This document shows positions 20,538 through 30,623 of a DNA stretch of 64,000 nt, one piece after another. Under the pieces are notes generated by a model. It saw only the letters and a program-made list of their open reading frames with translations, was not told where the DNA came from and ran no database searches. The stretch is from Pseudomonas bubulae. Its GTDB lineage: Bacteria; Pseudomonadota; Gammaproteobacteria; Pseudomonadales; Pseudomonadaceae. The stretch is from the NCBI RefSeq assembly GCF_037023725.1, contig NZ_CP146077.1:1711001-1775000 (forward strand), given 5' to 3'. The position numbers were made by a program, and so were the translations under genes. Each line of letters opens with the position of its first letter. Within the stretch, counting starts at the first letter, position 1.

Positions 20538-21316
20538 TGATGTTCGAGCGTCTGCGTGAAGATATCCAAAGTGTGTTTCACCGTGATCCTGCAGCCCGTA
20601 ATGCTTTTGAAGTGCTGACGTGCTACCCGGGGATGCATGCGATCTGGATTCACCGCTTGTCGGCGCTGTTGTGGCAGGCTGGCTGGAAGTGGCTGGCTCG
20701 TCTGGTGTCCAACTTCGGGCGCTGGCTGACCGGGATTGAAATTCACCCGGGGGCCAAGGTTGGGCGTCGTTTCTTTATTGATCACGGGATGGGTATCGTG
20801 ATTGGTGAAACCGCCGAAATCGGGGATGACGTGACCCTGTATCAGGGTGTGACCCTGGGGGGTACGAGCTGGAACAAGGGCAAGCGCCACCCCACTCTGG
20901 AAAATGGTGTCGTGGTAGGGGCGGGCGCCAAGGTATTGGGGCCGTTCACTGTCGGGGCGGGGGCCAAGGTCGGTTCCAATGCGGTTGTGACCAAGGCTGT
21001 GCCGCCGGGCGCGACCGTAGTGGGTATTCCGGGGCGCATCATTATCAAGAATGACGATGAAACCGAGGCCAAGCGCAAGGCAATGGCTGAGAAAATCGGT
21101 TTTGACGCATACGGTGTCAGTGAAGATATGCCGGATCCGGTGGCGCGGGCCATTGGCCAGTTGCTGGATCATCTGCAGGCGGTCGATGGCAAGCTGGATG
21201 GTATGTGTGGCGCGCTCAAGGATTTGGGCAGCCCTTACTGTGCGAAAGAGCTGCCTGAGCTGCGCGAAGAAGACTTCGCCTGCGTCAAGGGCAAGGACGA
21301 AAGCACGGCGGTCTAG
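20537..21316 (+). CDS. cysE: Serine O-acetyltransferase
   Basis: A 259-aa serine acetyltransferase that makes O-acetylserine for cysteine synthesis. The C-terminal half is a left-handed hexapeptide beta-helix ([19 protein letters not shown], then [19 protein letters not shown]) with catalytic Asp/His pairs in DHGMG. Placed directly upstream of the Isc operon it supplies cysteine, the sulfur donor of IscS. It is translationally linked to trmJ. Confidence 0.94.
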   Translation: MMFERLREDIQSVFHRDPAARNAFEVLTCYPGMHAIWIHRLSALLWQAGWKWLARLVSNFGRWLTGIEIHPGAKVGRRFFIDHGMGIVIGETAEIGDDVTLYQGVTLGGTSWNKGKRHPTLENGVVVGAGAKVLGPFTVGAGAKVGSNAVVTKAVPPGATVVGIPGRIIIKNDDETEAKRKAMAEKIGFDAYGVSEDMPDPVARAIGQLLDHLQAVDGKLDGMCGALKDLGSPYCAKELPELREEDFACVKGKDESTAV

Positions 21317-21328
21317 ATTCTGGGTGCT

Positions 21329-21380
21329 GTGGGAGCGAGCCTGCTCGCGATGGCGCCATCGCGAGCAAACCCGCTGCCAC
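21329..21380. repeat. Short REP pair (GTGGGAGCGAGC variant)
   Basis: GTGGGAGCGAGCCTGCTCGC is followed closely by the inverted GCGAGCAAACCCGCTGCCAC; the central spacer is shorter than in the other pairs. Confidence 0.85.
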
Positions 21381-21444
21381 CAGATGTGTGTCATGTGCCA
21401 TTACGCCGCAGACCCTGCTACAATGCGCGCGCTCTTTTGCGGGT

Positions 21445-21502
21445 AATCCCGACTAAAGTACTAGGTCTAATAGTTGACTTAAATAGTCGGGAATAGCATA
21501 CT
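21445..21502 (+). promoter_or_regulatory. iscR promoter with IscR type 1 operator(s)
   Basis: The promoter has TTGACT (21474-21479), 17 bases, and CATACT (21497-21502). A 25-base site at 21470-21494 overlaps the -35 box and spacer; by hand it agrees with the E. coli IscR type 1 consensus (core YYGACT-4N-YAGTCRR) at 23 of 25 positions. A weaker site with the same core (CCGACTAAAGTACTAGG) spans about 21445-21469. Holo-IscR binding here would block RNA polymerase, as in E. coli. Confidence 0.85.
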
Positions 21503-21534
21503 CGCTTCCATTCCGAATTCCGTGGTACCTGTCC

Positions 21535-22026
21535 ATGAGACTGACTACAAAAGGCCGTTACGCCGTAACTGCAATGCTCGATTTGGCGTTGCACGCACAG
21601 CACGGGCCGGTGTCCCTGGCCGATATTTCCGAGCGCCAAGGCATCTCGCTTTCCTACCTTGAGCAACTGTTTGCCAAATTGCGCCGCAGCAGTCTGGTTT
21701 CCAGTGTGCGTGGCCCGGGTGGCGGCTATCAGCTGTCACGCGACATGCAGGGCATCCAGGTAGCTCAGGTGATCGATGCCGTGAACGAGTCCGTCGATGC
21801 CACGCGTTGCCAGGGCCTTGGCGACTGCCATGCCGGCGACACCTGCCTGACCCACCACCTGTGGTGCGACCTCAGCCTGCAAATACACGATTTTCTCAGC
21901 GGTATCAGCTTGGCTGACCTTGTCACTCGCCGTGAGGTACAAGAAGTAGCCCAGCGTCAGGATCAGCGCCGCTGTAATGGCAAGGCGCCGCACCTGGATA
22001 AGATCGAAGCGTCCGCCGTCGAGTGA
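21535..22026 (+). CDS. iscR: Fe-S cluster assembly regulator IscR
   Basis: A 163-aa Rrf2-family regulator. The N-terminal winged helix has [20 protein letters not shown] and the wing GPGGGYQLS. The [2Fe-2S] ligands are the three cysteines of [14 protein letters not shown] with the His of LTHHLWC. With cluster bound it represses the isc operon; the matching operator lies just upstream. First gene of iscRSUA-hscBA-fdx-iscX. Confidence 0.97.
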   Translation: MRLTTKGRYAVTAMLDLALHAQHGPVSLADISERQGISLSYLEQLFAKLRRSSLVSSVRGPGGGYQLSRDMQGIQVAQVIDAVNESVDATRCQGLGDCHAGDTCLTHHLWCDLSLQIHDFLSGISLADLVTRREVQEVAQRQDQRRCNGKAPHLDKIEASAVE

Positions 22027-22075
22027 TTGCATAAAAACGACGGTGCGCCAGCCAGCCTGATTTAGGAGATAGTCC

Positions 22076-23290
22076 ATGAAGTTGCCAATTTACCTCGATT
22101 ACTCAGCCACTACCCCGGTTGATCCGCGTGTTGCTCAAAAAATGAGCGACTGCTTGCTGGTTGACGGGAACTTCGGTAACCCGGCTTCGCGCTCTCACGT
22201 GTTCGGCTGGAAAGCTGAAGAAGCGGTTGAGAACGGGCGTCGTCAGGTTGCTGACCTGGTTAACGCTGACCCCCGTGAAATTGTCTGGACCTCCGGTGCG
22301 ACCGAGGCCAACAACCTGGCAATCAAAGGTGCAGCGCACTTCTATGCCACCAAGGGCAAGCACCTGATCACCGACAAGATCGAGCACAAGGCCGTTCTCG
22401 ACACCATGCGTCAGCTTGAGCGTGAAGGCTTTGAAGTGACCTATATCGAGCCGGGCACCGATGGCCTGGTAACGCCGGCCATGGTTGAAGCCGCGATGCG
22501 CGACGACACCATCCTGGTTTCGATCATGCACGTGAACAACGAAATCGGCACCATCAACGATATCGCTGCCATTGGTGAGCTGACTCGCTCGCGCGGCGTG
22601 TTGTTCCATGTCGATGCGGCACAGTCCACCGGCAAGGTTGAAATCGACCTGGCCAAGCTGAAGGTCGACATGATGTCGTTCTCGGCGCACAAAACCTACG
22701 GCCCTAAAGGCATCGGCGCACTGTACGTAAGCCGCAAGCCTCGGGTGCGTATTGAAGCAGCCATGCACGGCGGCGGTCACGAGCGCGGCATGCGTTCGGG
22801 TACCCTGGCCACCCACCAGATCGTGGGCATGGGCGAAGCGTTCCAGATCGCCAAAGAAGAAATGGCTGCAGAGAACATCCGTATCAAGGCGTTGAGCGAC
22901 CGTTTCTTCAAGCAGGTTGAACACCTTGAAGAACTGTACGTCAACGGCAGCATGGTCCACCGCGTTCCGCACAACCTGAACCTGAGCTTCAACTACGTTG
23001 AAGGCGAGTCGCTGATCATGGCGCTCAAGGATCTGGCTGTGTCGTCCGGTTCGGCCTGTACTTCTGCTTCCCTCGAGCCGTCCTACGTATTGCGCGCCCT
23101 GGGCCGCAATGACGAGCTGGCTCACAGCTCCATCCGCTTTACCTTCGGCCGTTTCACCACCGAAGAAGAAATCGATTACGCCGCGCAGAAGGTTTGCGAG
23201 GCTGTTACCAAGCTGCGCGCCCTGTCGCCGCTGTGGGACATGTACAAAGACGGCATCGACATCTCGAAAATCGAATGGGCGGCGCACTAA
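22076..23290 (+). CDS. iscS: Cysteine desulfurase IscS
   Basis: A 404-aa PLP enzyme that takes sulfur from cysteine for Fe-S clusters and thiolated tRNA. The PLP lysine is in [12 protein letters not shown], the conserved start is [16 protein letters not shown], and the mobile-loop catalytic Cys is in [29 protein letters not shown] precedes the ATG. It follows iscR by 49 bases. Confidence 0.98.
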   Translation: MKLPIYLDYSATTPVDPRVAQKMSDCLLVDGNFGNPASRSHVFGWKAEEAVENGRRQVADLVNADPREIVWTSGATEANNLAIKGAAHFYATKGKHLITDKIEHKAVLDTMRQLEREGFEVTYIEPGTDGLVTPAMVEAAMRDDTILVSIMHVNNEIGTINDIAAIGELTRSRGVLFHVDAAQSTGKVEIDLAKLKVDMMSFSAHKTYGPKGIGALYVSRKPRVRIEAAMHGGGHERGMRSGTLATHQIVGMGEAFQIAKEEMAAENIRIKALSDRFFKQVEHLEELYVNGSMVHRVPHNLNLSFNYVEGESLIMALKDLAVSSGSACTSASLEPSYVLRALGRNDELAHSSIRFTFGRFTTEEEIDYAAQKVCEAVTKLRALSPLWDMYKDGIDISKIEWAAH

Positions 23291-23310
23291 CAATTTAAGT
23301 CGCCGTAAGT

Positions 23311-23351
23311 AGACGCTGTAAGCGCAGCGAACAGCAGCTTTTACAGCGTCT
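23311..23351 (+). promoter_or_regulatory. Intercistronic hairpin between iscS and iscU
   Basis: AGACGCTGTAA (23311-23321) and TTACAGCGTCT (23341-23351) form a perfect 11-bp stem around a 19-base loop, with no T tract after it. More likely an mRNA processing or stability element than a terminator. Confidence 0.55.
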
Positions 23352-23386
23352 CAAGAGCGACTCTCTGATGAGTGAGGATTAGTACC

Positions 23387-23773
23387 ATGGCTTACAGCGA
23401 AAAGGTCATCGACCACTACGAAAACCCGCGCAACGTCGGCAAGATGAACGCGGAAGACCCGGATGTCGGCACCGGCATGGTCGGCGCCCCTGCGTGCGGC
23501 GACGTAATGCGCCTGCAAATCAAGGTCAACGAGCAGGGCATCATTGAAGATGCCAAGTTCAAGACCTATGGTTGCGGTTCGGCAATCGCTTCCAGCTCCC
23601 TGGCGACCGAGTGGATGAAAGGCAAAACTCTGGATGAAGCAGAGACCATCAAGAACACTCAGCTGGCTGAAGAACTGGCTTTGCCGCCGGTAAAAATTCA
23701 CTGCTCGGTACTCGCTGAAGACGCCATCAAGGCTGCTGTTCGCGATTACAAGCAGAAGAAAGGTTTGATCTGA
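23387..23773 (+). CDS. iscU: Fe-S cluster scaffold IscU
   Basis: A 128-aa scaffold on which IscS builds the cluster. The three ligand cysteines are in GAPACGDVM, YGCGSAIAS and KIHCSVLAED. The HscA recognition motif LPPVK directly precedes the last cysteine. The ATG at 23387 gives the standard MAYSEKVIDHYENPRN start; an upstream in-frame GTG is less likely. Confidence 0.98.
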   Translation: MAYSEKVIDHYENPRNVGKMNAEDPDVGTGMVGAPACGDVMRLQIKVNEQGIIEDAKFKTYGCGSAIASSSLATEWMKGKTLDEAETIKNTQLAEELALPPVKIHCSVLAEDAIKAAVRDYKQKKGLI

Positions 23774-23841
23774 TCCGTACTGCTTGCGCCCGCAAGTGGC
23801 GCAGGCAAGGTGAAGAAACTGGCAAAAGGTAAGGAGTCACG

Positions 23842-24165
23842 ATGGCTATCAGCATGACAGAAGCGGCTGCGCGACACATTCGCCGCTCCCTTGATGGGCG
23901 CGGCAAAGGTGAGGGGATTCGTCTGGGTGTTCGCACCACGGGCTGTTCCGGTCTTGCCTATGTGCTGGAGTTTGTCGATGAAGTAGGTGAAGAAGACCAG
24001 GTCTTCGAAACCCATGGCGAAAAAGTGATCATTGATCCGAAAAGCCTGACCTATCTTGACGGCACCGAACTGGATTTCGTCAAGGAAGGCCTCAATGAGG
24101 GCTTCAAGTTCAATAACCCTAACGTGCGCGGTGAATGTGGCTGCGGCGAAAGCTTCAATATCTGA
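23842..24165 (+). CDS. iscA: Fe-S cluster assembly protein IscA
   Basis: A 107-aa A-type carrier. The conserved cysteines are Cys in TTGCSGLAY and the C-terminal GECGCGESF. It delivers iron or clusters to target proteins. GGTAAGGAGTC precedes its start. Confidence 0.97.
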   Translation: MAISMTEAAARHIRRSLDGRGKGEGIRLGVRTTGCSGLAYVLEFVDEVGEEDQVFETHGEKVIIDPKSLTYLDGTELDFVKEGLNEGFKFNNPNVRGECGCGESFNI

Positions 24166-24173
24166 GGCTGATC

Positions 24174-24695
24174 GTGGGTACTCCTTGTCATTTTGCTTTG
24201 TTTGAGCTGCAACCGGGTTTCAATCTGGACCTCGATCAGCTGGCTGTGCGCTATCGAGAGCTGGCGCGTGGTGTTCACCCGGATCGGTTTGCCGATGCTT
24301 CCGAGCGCGAGCAGCGCCTGGCGCTGGAGCAGTCCGCCAGCCTCAATGAGGCCTACCAGACGCTCAAAAGCCCTGCCAAGCGTGCGCGTTACCTGCTTGC
24401 GCTGAAGGGGGGCGAGTTGCCGCTGGAAGTCACGGTGCACGATCCCGAGTTCCTGATGCAGCAGATGCAGTGGCGCGAAGAACTTGAAGATTTGCATGAC
24501 AGCGCCGATATGGCCGGTATTGCAGCATTCAAGCGTCGACTGAAAGTCGCTCAGGAACACCTGAACGACAGCTTCGCAGCGTGTTGGGATGATGCTGCGC
24601 AGCGTGAGCAGGCTGAACGCCTGATGCGCCGCATGCAGTTCCTCGACAAGCTAACTTACGAAGTGCGCCAGCTAGAAGAGCGCCTCGACGATTAA
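24174..24695 (+). CDS. hscB: Fe-S co-chaperone HscB
   Basis: A 173-aa J-domain protein that brings IscU to HscA and stimulates its ATPase. The HPD tripeptide is in [13 protein letters not shown]. The C-terminal helical domain ends [18 protein letters not shown]. The GTG at 24174 is preferred because the reading then starts [11 protein letters not shown], as in the family, 8 bases after iscA stops; GAGGCTGA is a modest ribosome site. Confidence 0.94.
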   Translation: MGTPCHFALFELQPGFNLDLDQLAVRYRELARGVHPDRFADASEREQRLALEQSASLNEAYQTLKSPAKRARYLLALKGGELPLEVTVHDPEFLMQQMQWREELEDLHDSADMAGIAAFKRRLKVAQEHLNDSFAACWDDAAQREQAERLMRRMQFLDKLTYEVRQLEERLDD

Positions 24696-24745
24696 CTCCG
24701 TGCTTCCCTGATGGCACGCCTGATTACAGATAAGTCCTGATTACG

Positions 24746-26608
24746 ATGGCCCTACTGCAGATCGCCGAACCCGGCCAAAGTCCTCAACCGCACCAGCGAC
24801 GTCTGGCTGTGGGGATCGACTTGGGCACTACCAATTCGCTGGTCGCTGCTTTACGCAGCGGCCTTTCCGAGCCTCTGGCCGATGCCAATGGCTATGTCAT
24901 TTTGCCGTCTGCCGTGCGCTATCACGCTGATCGCGTCGAGGTAGGCGAGTCGGCACGTCTGGCAGCCTCCAGCGACCCGTTCAATACCGTGCTGTCGGTC
25001 AAGCGCTTGATGGGACGTGGTCTGTCCGACGTCAAGCAGTTGGGCGAGCAGTTGCCTTACCGCTTTGTCGGCGGTGAGTCGCACATGCCGTTTATTGACA
25101 CGGTGCAAGGCCCTAAAAGCCCGGTTGAAGTGTCTGCCGAAATCTTGAAGGTGCTGCGTGAGCGCGCCGAAAAGACCCTGGGTGGTGAATTGGTGGGGGC
25201 GGTGATTACGGTCCCGGCCTATTTCGATGACGCTCAGCGCCAGGCCACTAAAGACGCGGCCAAACTGGCTGGTCTGAATGTGCTGCGCCTGCTCAATGAG
25301 CCGACAGCGGCCGCCGTGGCCTATGGCCTGGACCAGTCGGCTGAAGGCGTGGTGGCTATCTATGATCTGGGTGGGGGTACGTTCGATATCTCGATCCTGC
25401 GCCTGACCGGCGGTGTGTTTGAAGTCTTGGCTACCGGCGGCGACAGCGCGCTGGGTGGCGATGACTTCGATCATGCGATTGCCAGCTGGATGGTCGAGCA
25501 GGCCGGATTGTCTGCCGACCTTGATCCAGGCACGCAGCGCACCTTGCTGCAGGCTGCCTGCGCTGCAAAAGAAGCGCTGACCGATGCGTCCTCGGTGACG
25601 GTTGCCTTTGGTGGCTGGCAGTCCGAGCTGACCCGTGAAGCCTTCGACGCCATGATCGAGCCAATGGTTGCGCGCAGCCTCAAGGCTTGTCGCCGTGCTG
25701 TGCGCGACGCCAATATCGAGATTGAAGACGTCCAGGCCGTCGTCATGGTGGGTGGTTCGACCCGTGTACCTCGTGTGCGTGAAGCGGTGGCTCAGATGTT
25801 TGGTCGCGAGCCCCTGACCGATATCGACCCGGATCAAGTGGTTGCCATTGGTGCTGCGATCCAGGCTGATACCCTGGCCGGCAACAAGCGCGATGGCGGC
25901 GAGCTGCTTCTGCTTGATGTGATTCCGTTGTCCCTTGGTCTGGAGACCATGGGTGGCTTGATGGAAAAGGTTATTCCGCGCAACACCACGATTCCGGTGG
26001 CGCGCGCGCAGGATTTCACCACCTATAAAGATGGTCAGACGGCCATGATGATTCATGTGCTGCAGGGTGAGCGCGAGCTGATCAGCGATTGCCGCTCCCT
26101 GGCGCGCTTTGAATTGCGTGGCATCCCGCCGATGGTGGCCGGTGCCGCAAAAATTCGCGTGACCTTCCAGGTCGATGCCGACGGTTTGCTCAGTGTGTCG
26201 GCCCGCGAGCTGGGTTCAGGTGTTGAAGCCAATATCCAGGTCAAGCCTTCCTACGGCCTGACCGACGGCGAAATCGCCAAAATGCTCAAGGATTCGTTCC
26301 AGTACGCCAGCGACGACAAGGTCGCCCGCGTATTGCGTGAACAGCAGGTGGATGCCCAGCGTCTGATCGAGGCCGTGCAAGCAGCCCTTGAAGTCGATGG
26401 CGAGCGTTTGCTGGATGCCGAAGAGCGCATGGTGATCGAGCTGCAGATGCAGGAACTGTCCGAATTGTTGAAAGGCACCGATGGTTACGCCATCGAGCAG
26501 CAGACCAAGCGTCTGTCGCAAGTGACCGATGCCTTTGCAGCCCGTCGCATGGACTTGACCGTCAAGGCCGCTTTGTCGGGTCGCAACCTGAATGAAATCG
26601 AGGAATAA
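24746..26608 (+). CDS. hscA: Hsp70-class Fe-S chaperone HscA
   Basis: A 620-aa specialised Hsp70. The ATPase domain has [27 protein letters not shown] and [17 protein letters not shown]. It drives cluster release from IscU by recognising the LPPVK motif. Length and position are canonical. Fdx follows after 3 bases. Confidence 0.98.
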   Translation: MALLQIAEPGQSPQPHQRRLAVGIDLGTTNSLVAALRSGLSEPLADANGYVILPSAVRYHADRVEVGESARLAASSDPFNTVLSVKRLMGRGLSDVKQLGEQLPYRFVGGESHMPFIDTVQGPKSPVEVSAEILKVLRERAEKTLGGELVGAVITVPAYFDDAQRQATKDAAKLAGLNVLRLLNEPTAAAVAYGLDQSAEGVVAIYDLGGGTFDISILRLTGGVFEVLATGGDSALGGDDFDHAIASWMVEQAGLSADLDPGTQRTLLQAACAAKEALTDASSVTVAFGGWQSELTREAFDAMIEPMVARSLKACRRAVRDANIEIEDVQAVVMVGGSTRVPRVREAVAQMFGREPLTDIDPDQVVAIGAAIQADTLAGNKRDGGELLLLDVIPLSLGLETMGGLMEKVIPRNTTIPVARAQDFTTYKDGQTAMMIHVLQGERELISDCRSLARFELRGIPPMVAGAAKIRVTFQVDADGLLSVSARELGSGVEANIQVKPSYGLTDGEIAKMLKDSFQYASDDKVARVLREQQVDAQRLIEAVQAALEVDGERLLDAEERMVIELQMQELSELLKGTDGYAIEQQTKRLSQVTDAFAARRMDLTVKAALSGRNLNEIEE

Positions 26609-26611
26609 CTG

Positions 26612-26953
26612 ATGCCGCAGATCATTTTTCTGCCACACGCCGAGCACTGCCCGGACGGTATGGTTGTAGAGGCTGAGACCGGCAAGACCATTCTCGAAGT
26701 GGCCCACGACAACCACATTGAAATCGAAAGTGCCTGCGGTGGTGTTTGTGCCTGCACCACTTGTCATTGCGTGATTCGCGAGGGTTTCGACTCGTTGAAC
26801 GAAGCTGACGAGCTGGAAGAGGACTATCTTGATAGAGCATGGGGTCTGGAAGCGACTTCGCGCCTGAGCTGTCAGGCCCGCGTTGGTACTGAAGACATCA
26901 CCGTCGAGATTCCGAAATACTCGCTCAACCATGCTGCCGAAGCGCCGCACTGA
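26612..26953 (+). CDS. fdx: [2Fe-2S] ferredoxin of the Isc system
   Basis: A 113-aa adrenodoxin-type ferredoxin. The cluster ligands are the cysteines of ACGGVCACTTC and the later LSCQARV. It gives electrons to the IscS/IscU complex during cluster building. Confidence 0.97.
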   Translation: MPQIIFLPHAEHCPDGMVVEAETGKTILEVAHDNHIEIESACGGVCACTTCHCVIREGFDSLNEADELEEDYLDRAWGLEATSRLSCQARVGTEDITVEIPKYSLNHAAEAPH

Positions 26954-26965
26954 TAAGGAATTGGC

Positions 26966-27166
26966 ATGAGCCTTAAATGGGTTGATGTACAGGAAATCGC
27001 GATCCAGCTGGCTGAAGCTCACCCGGATGTCGATCCGCTCTCGGTGAATTTCGTCACGCTGCGCAATCTGGTCATGGCGCTGCCGGAGTTCGACGATATC
27101 CCTGATCGCGGCGGAGAGAAGGTGCTCGAAGCCATTCAGGGTTTGTGGATCGAAGAAGCCGACTAA
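26966..27166 (+). CDS. iscX: Fe-S assembly modulator IscX
   Basis: A 66-aa acidic protein starting MSLKWVDVQEIAIQLAEAHPD, the IscX family pattern. It binds IscS and tunes desulfurase activity according to iron. Last gene of the isc operon. Confidence 0.96.
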   Translation: MSLKWVDVQEIAIQLAEAHPDVDPLSVNFVTLRNLVMALPEFDDIPDRGGEKVLEAIQGLWIEEAD

Positions 27167-27199
27167 GCTTGCAACGCACGTAATTATGCAATACCCAAG

Positions 27200-27231
27200 A
27201 ACCCGCGTATAATTCGCGGGTTTAATTTTTC
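27200..27231 (+). terminator. Terminator of the isc operon
   Basis: AACCCGCG, loop TATAATT, CGCGGGTT, then TAATTTTT. The loop itself spells TATAAT (27208-27213), a perfect -10 hexamer that could serve ndk. Confidence 0.8.
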
Positions 27232-27260
27232 GCTTAAATCACTGTTTCTGGAGTTACACC

Positions 27261-27686
27261 ATGGCTGTTCAACGTACTTTCTCCATCATCAAGCCTGACG
27301 CCGTTGCTAAAAACGTTATCGGCAAGATCGTTACCCGTTTCGAAGACGCTGGCCTGAAGGTTGTAGCTTCCAAACTGAAGCAACTGTCCAAAGCTGAAGC
27401 TGAAGGCTTCTACGCTGAGCACAGCGAGCGCGGCTTCTTCGGCGACCTGGTTGCTTTCATGATCTCCGGTCCTGTTGTTGTTCAGGTTCTGGAAGGCGAA
27501 AACGCTATCGCTCTGAACCGCGAGCTGATGGGCGCTACCAACCCTAAAGAAGCAGCTGCCGGCACTATCCGTGCTGATTTCGCTGAATCCATCGACGCAA
27601 ACGCTGTTCACGGTTCCGACTCTGAAGCCGCTGCTGCTCGTGAAATCTCGTACTTTTTCGCAGCTACTGAAGTAACCACTCGCTAA
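27261..27686 (+). CDS. ndk: Nucleoside diphosphate kinase
   Basis: A 141-aa enzyme that balances NTP and dNTP pools by phosphate transfer through a histidine; the active site is in [15 protein letters not shown]. Codon choice looks strongly biased (many GCT, GTT, AAC), as expected for a highly expressed gene. GTTTCTGGAG precedes the ATG. Confidence 0.98.
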   Translation: MAVQRTFSIIKPDAVAKNVIGKIVTRFEDAGLKVVASKLKQLSKAEAEGFYAEHSERGFFGDLVAFMISGPVVVQVLEGENAIALNRELMGATNPKEAAAGTIRADFAESIDANAVHGSDSEAAAAREISYFFAATEVTTR

Positions 27687-27714
27687 GTATTGGCTTGTGA
27701 GTGAGGGTGAAGAC

Positions 27715-28863
27715 ATGATTGCAACGACTGGCAAAACCAACCTGTTGGGTTTGACTCAACCGGAAATGGAGAAATTCTTCGACTCAATCGGGGAGAAGCG
27801 TTTCCGTGCCGGTCAGGTCATGAAGTGGATTCACCACTTTGGCGTCGATGATTTCGACGCCATGACTAACGTCAGCAAGGCTTTGCGCGACAAGCTCAAG
27901 GCCATTGCTGAGGTTCGTGGACCCGAAGTCGTCAGCGAGGACATCTCCAGCGATGGCACCCGTAAGTGGGTGGTACGCGTAGAGTCCGGCAGCTGCGTCG
28001 AGACCGTTTATATTCCCTCGGGCAAACGTGGCACCCTGTGCGTTTCGTCCCAGGCTGGCTGTGCCCTGGACTGCAGTTTCTGCTCCACCGGCAAGCAAGG
28101 CTTCAACAGCAACCTCACCGCCGCCGAAGTGATCGGCCAGGTGTGGATTGCCAACAAATCCTTTGGCAGCGTTCCGGCAACCATCGACCGCGCCATCACC
28201 AACGTGGTGATGATGGGCATGGGCGAACCGCTGCTGAACTTCGACAATGTCATTTCTGCCATGCACCTGATGATGGATGACCTGGGCTACGGCATCTCCA
28301 AGCGCCGTGTCACCCTGTCTACCTCCGGCGTGGTGCCGATGATCGATGAGCTGGCCAAGCACATTGACGTTTCGCTGGCATTGTCGCTGCACGCACCTAA
28401 CGACGAACTGCGTAGTCAATTGGTGCCGATCAACAAGAAGTACCCGCTGGCCATGCTGCTTGATTCCTGCCGTCGCTATATGGCGACCCTGGGCGAAAAG
28501 CGCGTGCTGACCGTTGAGTACACCTTGCTCAAGGATGTGAACGACCATGTCGATCACGCCCGCGAAATGATCGAGCTGCTTAAAGACACACCGTGCAAGA
28601 TCAACCTGATCCCGTTCAATCCGTTCCCGCATTCTGGCTATGAGCGCCCGAGCAACAATGCCATTCGCCGTTTCCAGGAGCTGTTGCAGCAGGCTGGCTA
28701 CAACGTGACCGTGCGCACCACCCGTGGTGAAGACATCGATGCGGCGTGCGGGCAGCTGGTAGGTCAGGTCAATGACCGTACCCGCCGCAGTTCGCGCCTG
28801 ATCGCGGCGCGTGAGCTCAGTGCTGACGCCGATACAGCGCAAAACGCTGCCTCTGCGCCCTGA
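27715..28863 (+). CDS. rlmN: 23S rRNA (A2503-C2)/tRNA (A37-C2) methyltransferase RlmN
   Basis: A 382-aa radical SAM methyltransferase. The [4Fe-4S] motif is CALDCSFC. One catalytic Cys is in [10 protein letters not shown] near the C-terminus. It methylates A2503 of 23S rRNA and A37 of some tRNAs. The ATG at 27715 is preferred over a GTG six codons upstream because GAGGGTGAAG stands before it. Confidence 0.96.
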   Translation: MIATTGKTNLLGLTQPEMEKFFDSIGEKRFRAGQVMKWIHHFGVDDFDAMTNVSKALRDKLKAIAEVRGPEVVSEDISSDGTRKWVVRVESGSCVETVYIPSGKRGTLCVSSQAGCALDCSFCSTGKQGFNSNLTAAEVIGQVWIANKSFGSVPATIDRAITNVVMMGMGEPLLNFDNVISAMHLMMDDLGYGISKRRVTLSTSGVVPMIDELAKHIDVSLALSLHAPNDELRSQLVPINKKYPLAMLLDSCRRYMATLGEKRVLTVEYTLLKDVNDHVDHAREMIELLKDTPCKINLIPFNPFPHSGYERPSNNAIRRFQELLQQAGYNVTVRTTRGEDIDAACGQLVGQVNDRTRRSSRLIAARELSADADTAQNAASAP

Positions 28864-28875
28864 GAGAGGACATCC

Positions 28876-29634
28876 ATGATCCTGCGCGCTGCGCTCCCGG
28901 TCGTTTTGGTCAGCTTTTTGGCTGGCTGCGTGTCATCGGGCGATTCAAGCCCGATGGCTGGCGACAAAGGGCGTAACGAGGCGCGTCAGGCGTATGTTCA
29001 GCTGGGTCTGGGCTATTTGCAGCAAGGGATGACCGAGCAGGCCAAAGTCCCTTTGCGCAAGGCCCTTGAGCTCGACAAGACCGACCCGGACACCAACGCC
29101 GCACTGGCCTTGGTGTTTCAGGCCGAAATGGAGTTTGCCCTGGCCGAGCAGGCATTCCGTACTGCGTTGAACGGTCGGCCTGCTGATGCCCGGATCCTCA
29201 ATAATTACGGCAGTTTCCTGTTTGAGCGTCAGCGCTATCAGGAGGCCAGCGTGCAGTTTCAAAAGGCGGCAGCAGACAACCTTTATCCGGAACGCTCCCG
29301 CATCTACGAAAATCTGGGTATAACGTCACTTGAGTTGGGGCAACCTGAAGCGGGGCGCCAGCAGCTTGAAAAAGCACTGCGCCTGAACCCTCGACAACCC
29401 CGTGCGTTGCTTGAAATGGCCGAGATGGCTTATCAGGACAAACAATATGTAACGGCGCGTGACTTTTACGATCGTTTTAGCCTGCTTAGCGGGCAAAATG
29501 CACGTAGTCTATTGCTCGGTGCGCGACTGGCGAGTGTTTTCGATGACCGCACCCCAACTGCCAACCATGGCCAGCAACTAAAACGACTCTATCCCGGCAC
29601 GCCGGAATATCAGCAATACCTGTCGGAGCAATGA
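28876..29634 (+). CDS. pilW: Type IV pilus biogenesis/stability lipoprotein PilW (PilF)
   Basis: A 252-aa outer-membrane lipoprotein with lipobox LAGC (Cys near residue 15) and about six tetratricopeptide repeats (for example QAYVQLGLGYLQQGMTEQA). It is the pilotin that helps the PilQ secretin assemble. In P. aeruginosa the gene is called pilF and has the same neighbours. Its stop overlaps the start of rodZ by four bases. Confidence 0.92.
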   Translation: MILRAALPVVLVSFLAGCVSSGDSSPMAGDKGRNEARQAYVQLGLGYLQQGMTEQAKVPLRKALELDKTDPDTNAALALVFQAEMEFALAEQAFRTALNGRPADARILNNYGSFLFERQRYQEASVQFQKAAADNLYPERSRIYENLGITSLELGQPEAGRQQLEKALRLNPRQPRALLEMAEMAYQDKQYVTARDFYDRFSLLSGQNARSLLLGARLASVFDDRTPTANHGQQLKRLYPGTPEYQQYLSEQ

Positions 29635-30620
29635 TGAAAGCGGCGCAACCCGAAGTTCTAGCAGCGACTCGTGTCAATCCCGGTGAGACTCTGCGTCAGG
29701 CCCGTGAAAACAATGGCTGGACGCTGGCTGAAGTCGCCTTGAAACTCAACCTCACGGCCAGCTCCCTGAGCAACCTTGAAACGGGCGCGTTCGACAAACT
29801 GCCTGGGCATACCTTTGCCCGGGGCTATATCCGGGCCTATGCCAAATTGCTGGGTATGGACCAGGCCGCCCTTGTGCGTGAATTTGACCTGTACACCGGC
29901 ACTGATGCCAACGGCAGCAACGTGCACAGCCTGGGTCGCATAGAAGAGCCGGTGCGCGTGTCGCATACCATTTTGCGTATCGTCAGCCTGTTGCTGTTGA
30001 TCGCCGTGGTCGGAGGCGGTTTTATCTGGTGGCAAGACCAGACGTCCATGCGCGCCAAGGACCTGATTGGTCTTGCTCCGGAACACGTCGAAGTCGAAGG
30101 GGCTGACGGCACAACCCGCATCCACCCGCTGGACGAACCTGAAGATCAGGCAGTAGCCGAGGCCAAGGCCGAAGGCGAAACACCTCTGGCGGCCGAATCG
30201 GCGCCGGAGCAGGGCGCGACCACGGCACTGGCACTGCCGGGTGCTCCCGCTGCCGAGCCCCAGGCACCCGTTGCCGTTCCGGTACAGCCAGTACCTGCTG
30301 CTGTTGCGCCAGTTGCGCCAGTAGTGGCACCTGTTACGTCCACCGCGCCTGCGCCCGACACTGCCGCCCCGGTTGCCGGTGCTGGCAAAGTGAGCGTGCA
30401 ATACACCGCTGATTGCTGGACTCAAGTGACCGACGGCACGGGCAAAGTGCTGTTTGGTGGCTTGAAGCGCAAGGGCGAAAATCTAGAAGTGAGCGGCAAG
30501 CCACCCCTGAGCTTGCGCCTGGGCTATGCCCGCGGTGCCCAGGTCAGCTATAACGGCCAGCCTGTGGATGTCGCTCCTTTCACCAGTGGCGAGACTGCTC
30601 GTCTGAAGTTGGGTCAATAA
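29631..30620 (+). CDS. rodZ: RodZ-like helix-turn-helix membrane protein
   Basis: A 329-aa bitopic protein. An N-terminal HTH domain (residues 17-85, ETLRQARENNGWTLAEVALK), one membrane helix (about 107-130), a long Pro/Ala/Val-rich periplasmic linker (about 180-250), and a C-terminal DUF4115 domain (VQYTADCWTQVTDGTGKVLF). RodZ anchors MreB and controls cell shape. Two ATG codons stand in tandem at the start; the first overlaps pilW. Confidence 0.9.
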   Translation: MMKAAQPEVLAATRVNPGETLRQARENNGWTLAEVALKLNLTASSLSNLETGAFDKLPGHTFARGYIRAYAKLLGMDQAALVREFDLYTGTDANGSNVHSLGRIEEPVRVSHTILRIVSLLLLIAVVGGGFIWWQDQTSMRAKDLIGLAPEHVEVEGADGTTRIHPLDEPEDQAVAEAKAEGETPLAAESAPEQGATTALALPGAPAAEPQAPVAVPVQPVPAAVAPVAPVVAPVTSTAPAPDTAAPVAGAGKVSVQYTADCWTQVTDGTGKVLFGGLKRKGENLEVSGKPPLSLRLGYARGAQVSYNGQPVDVAPFTSGETARLKLGQ

Positions 30621-30623
30621 GTC

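Noticed and set aside
22103..23293. A long - strand frame opposite iscS
   Set aside because: Complement of a gene with all IscS motifs; no independent support.
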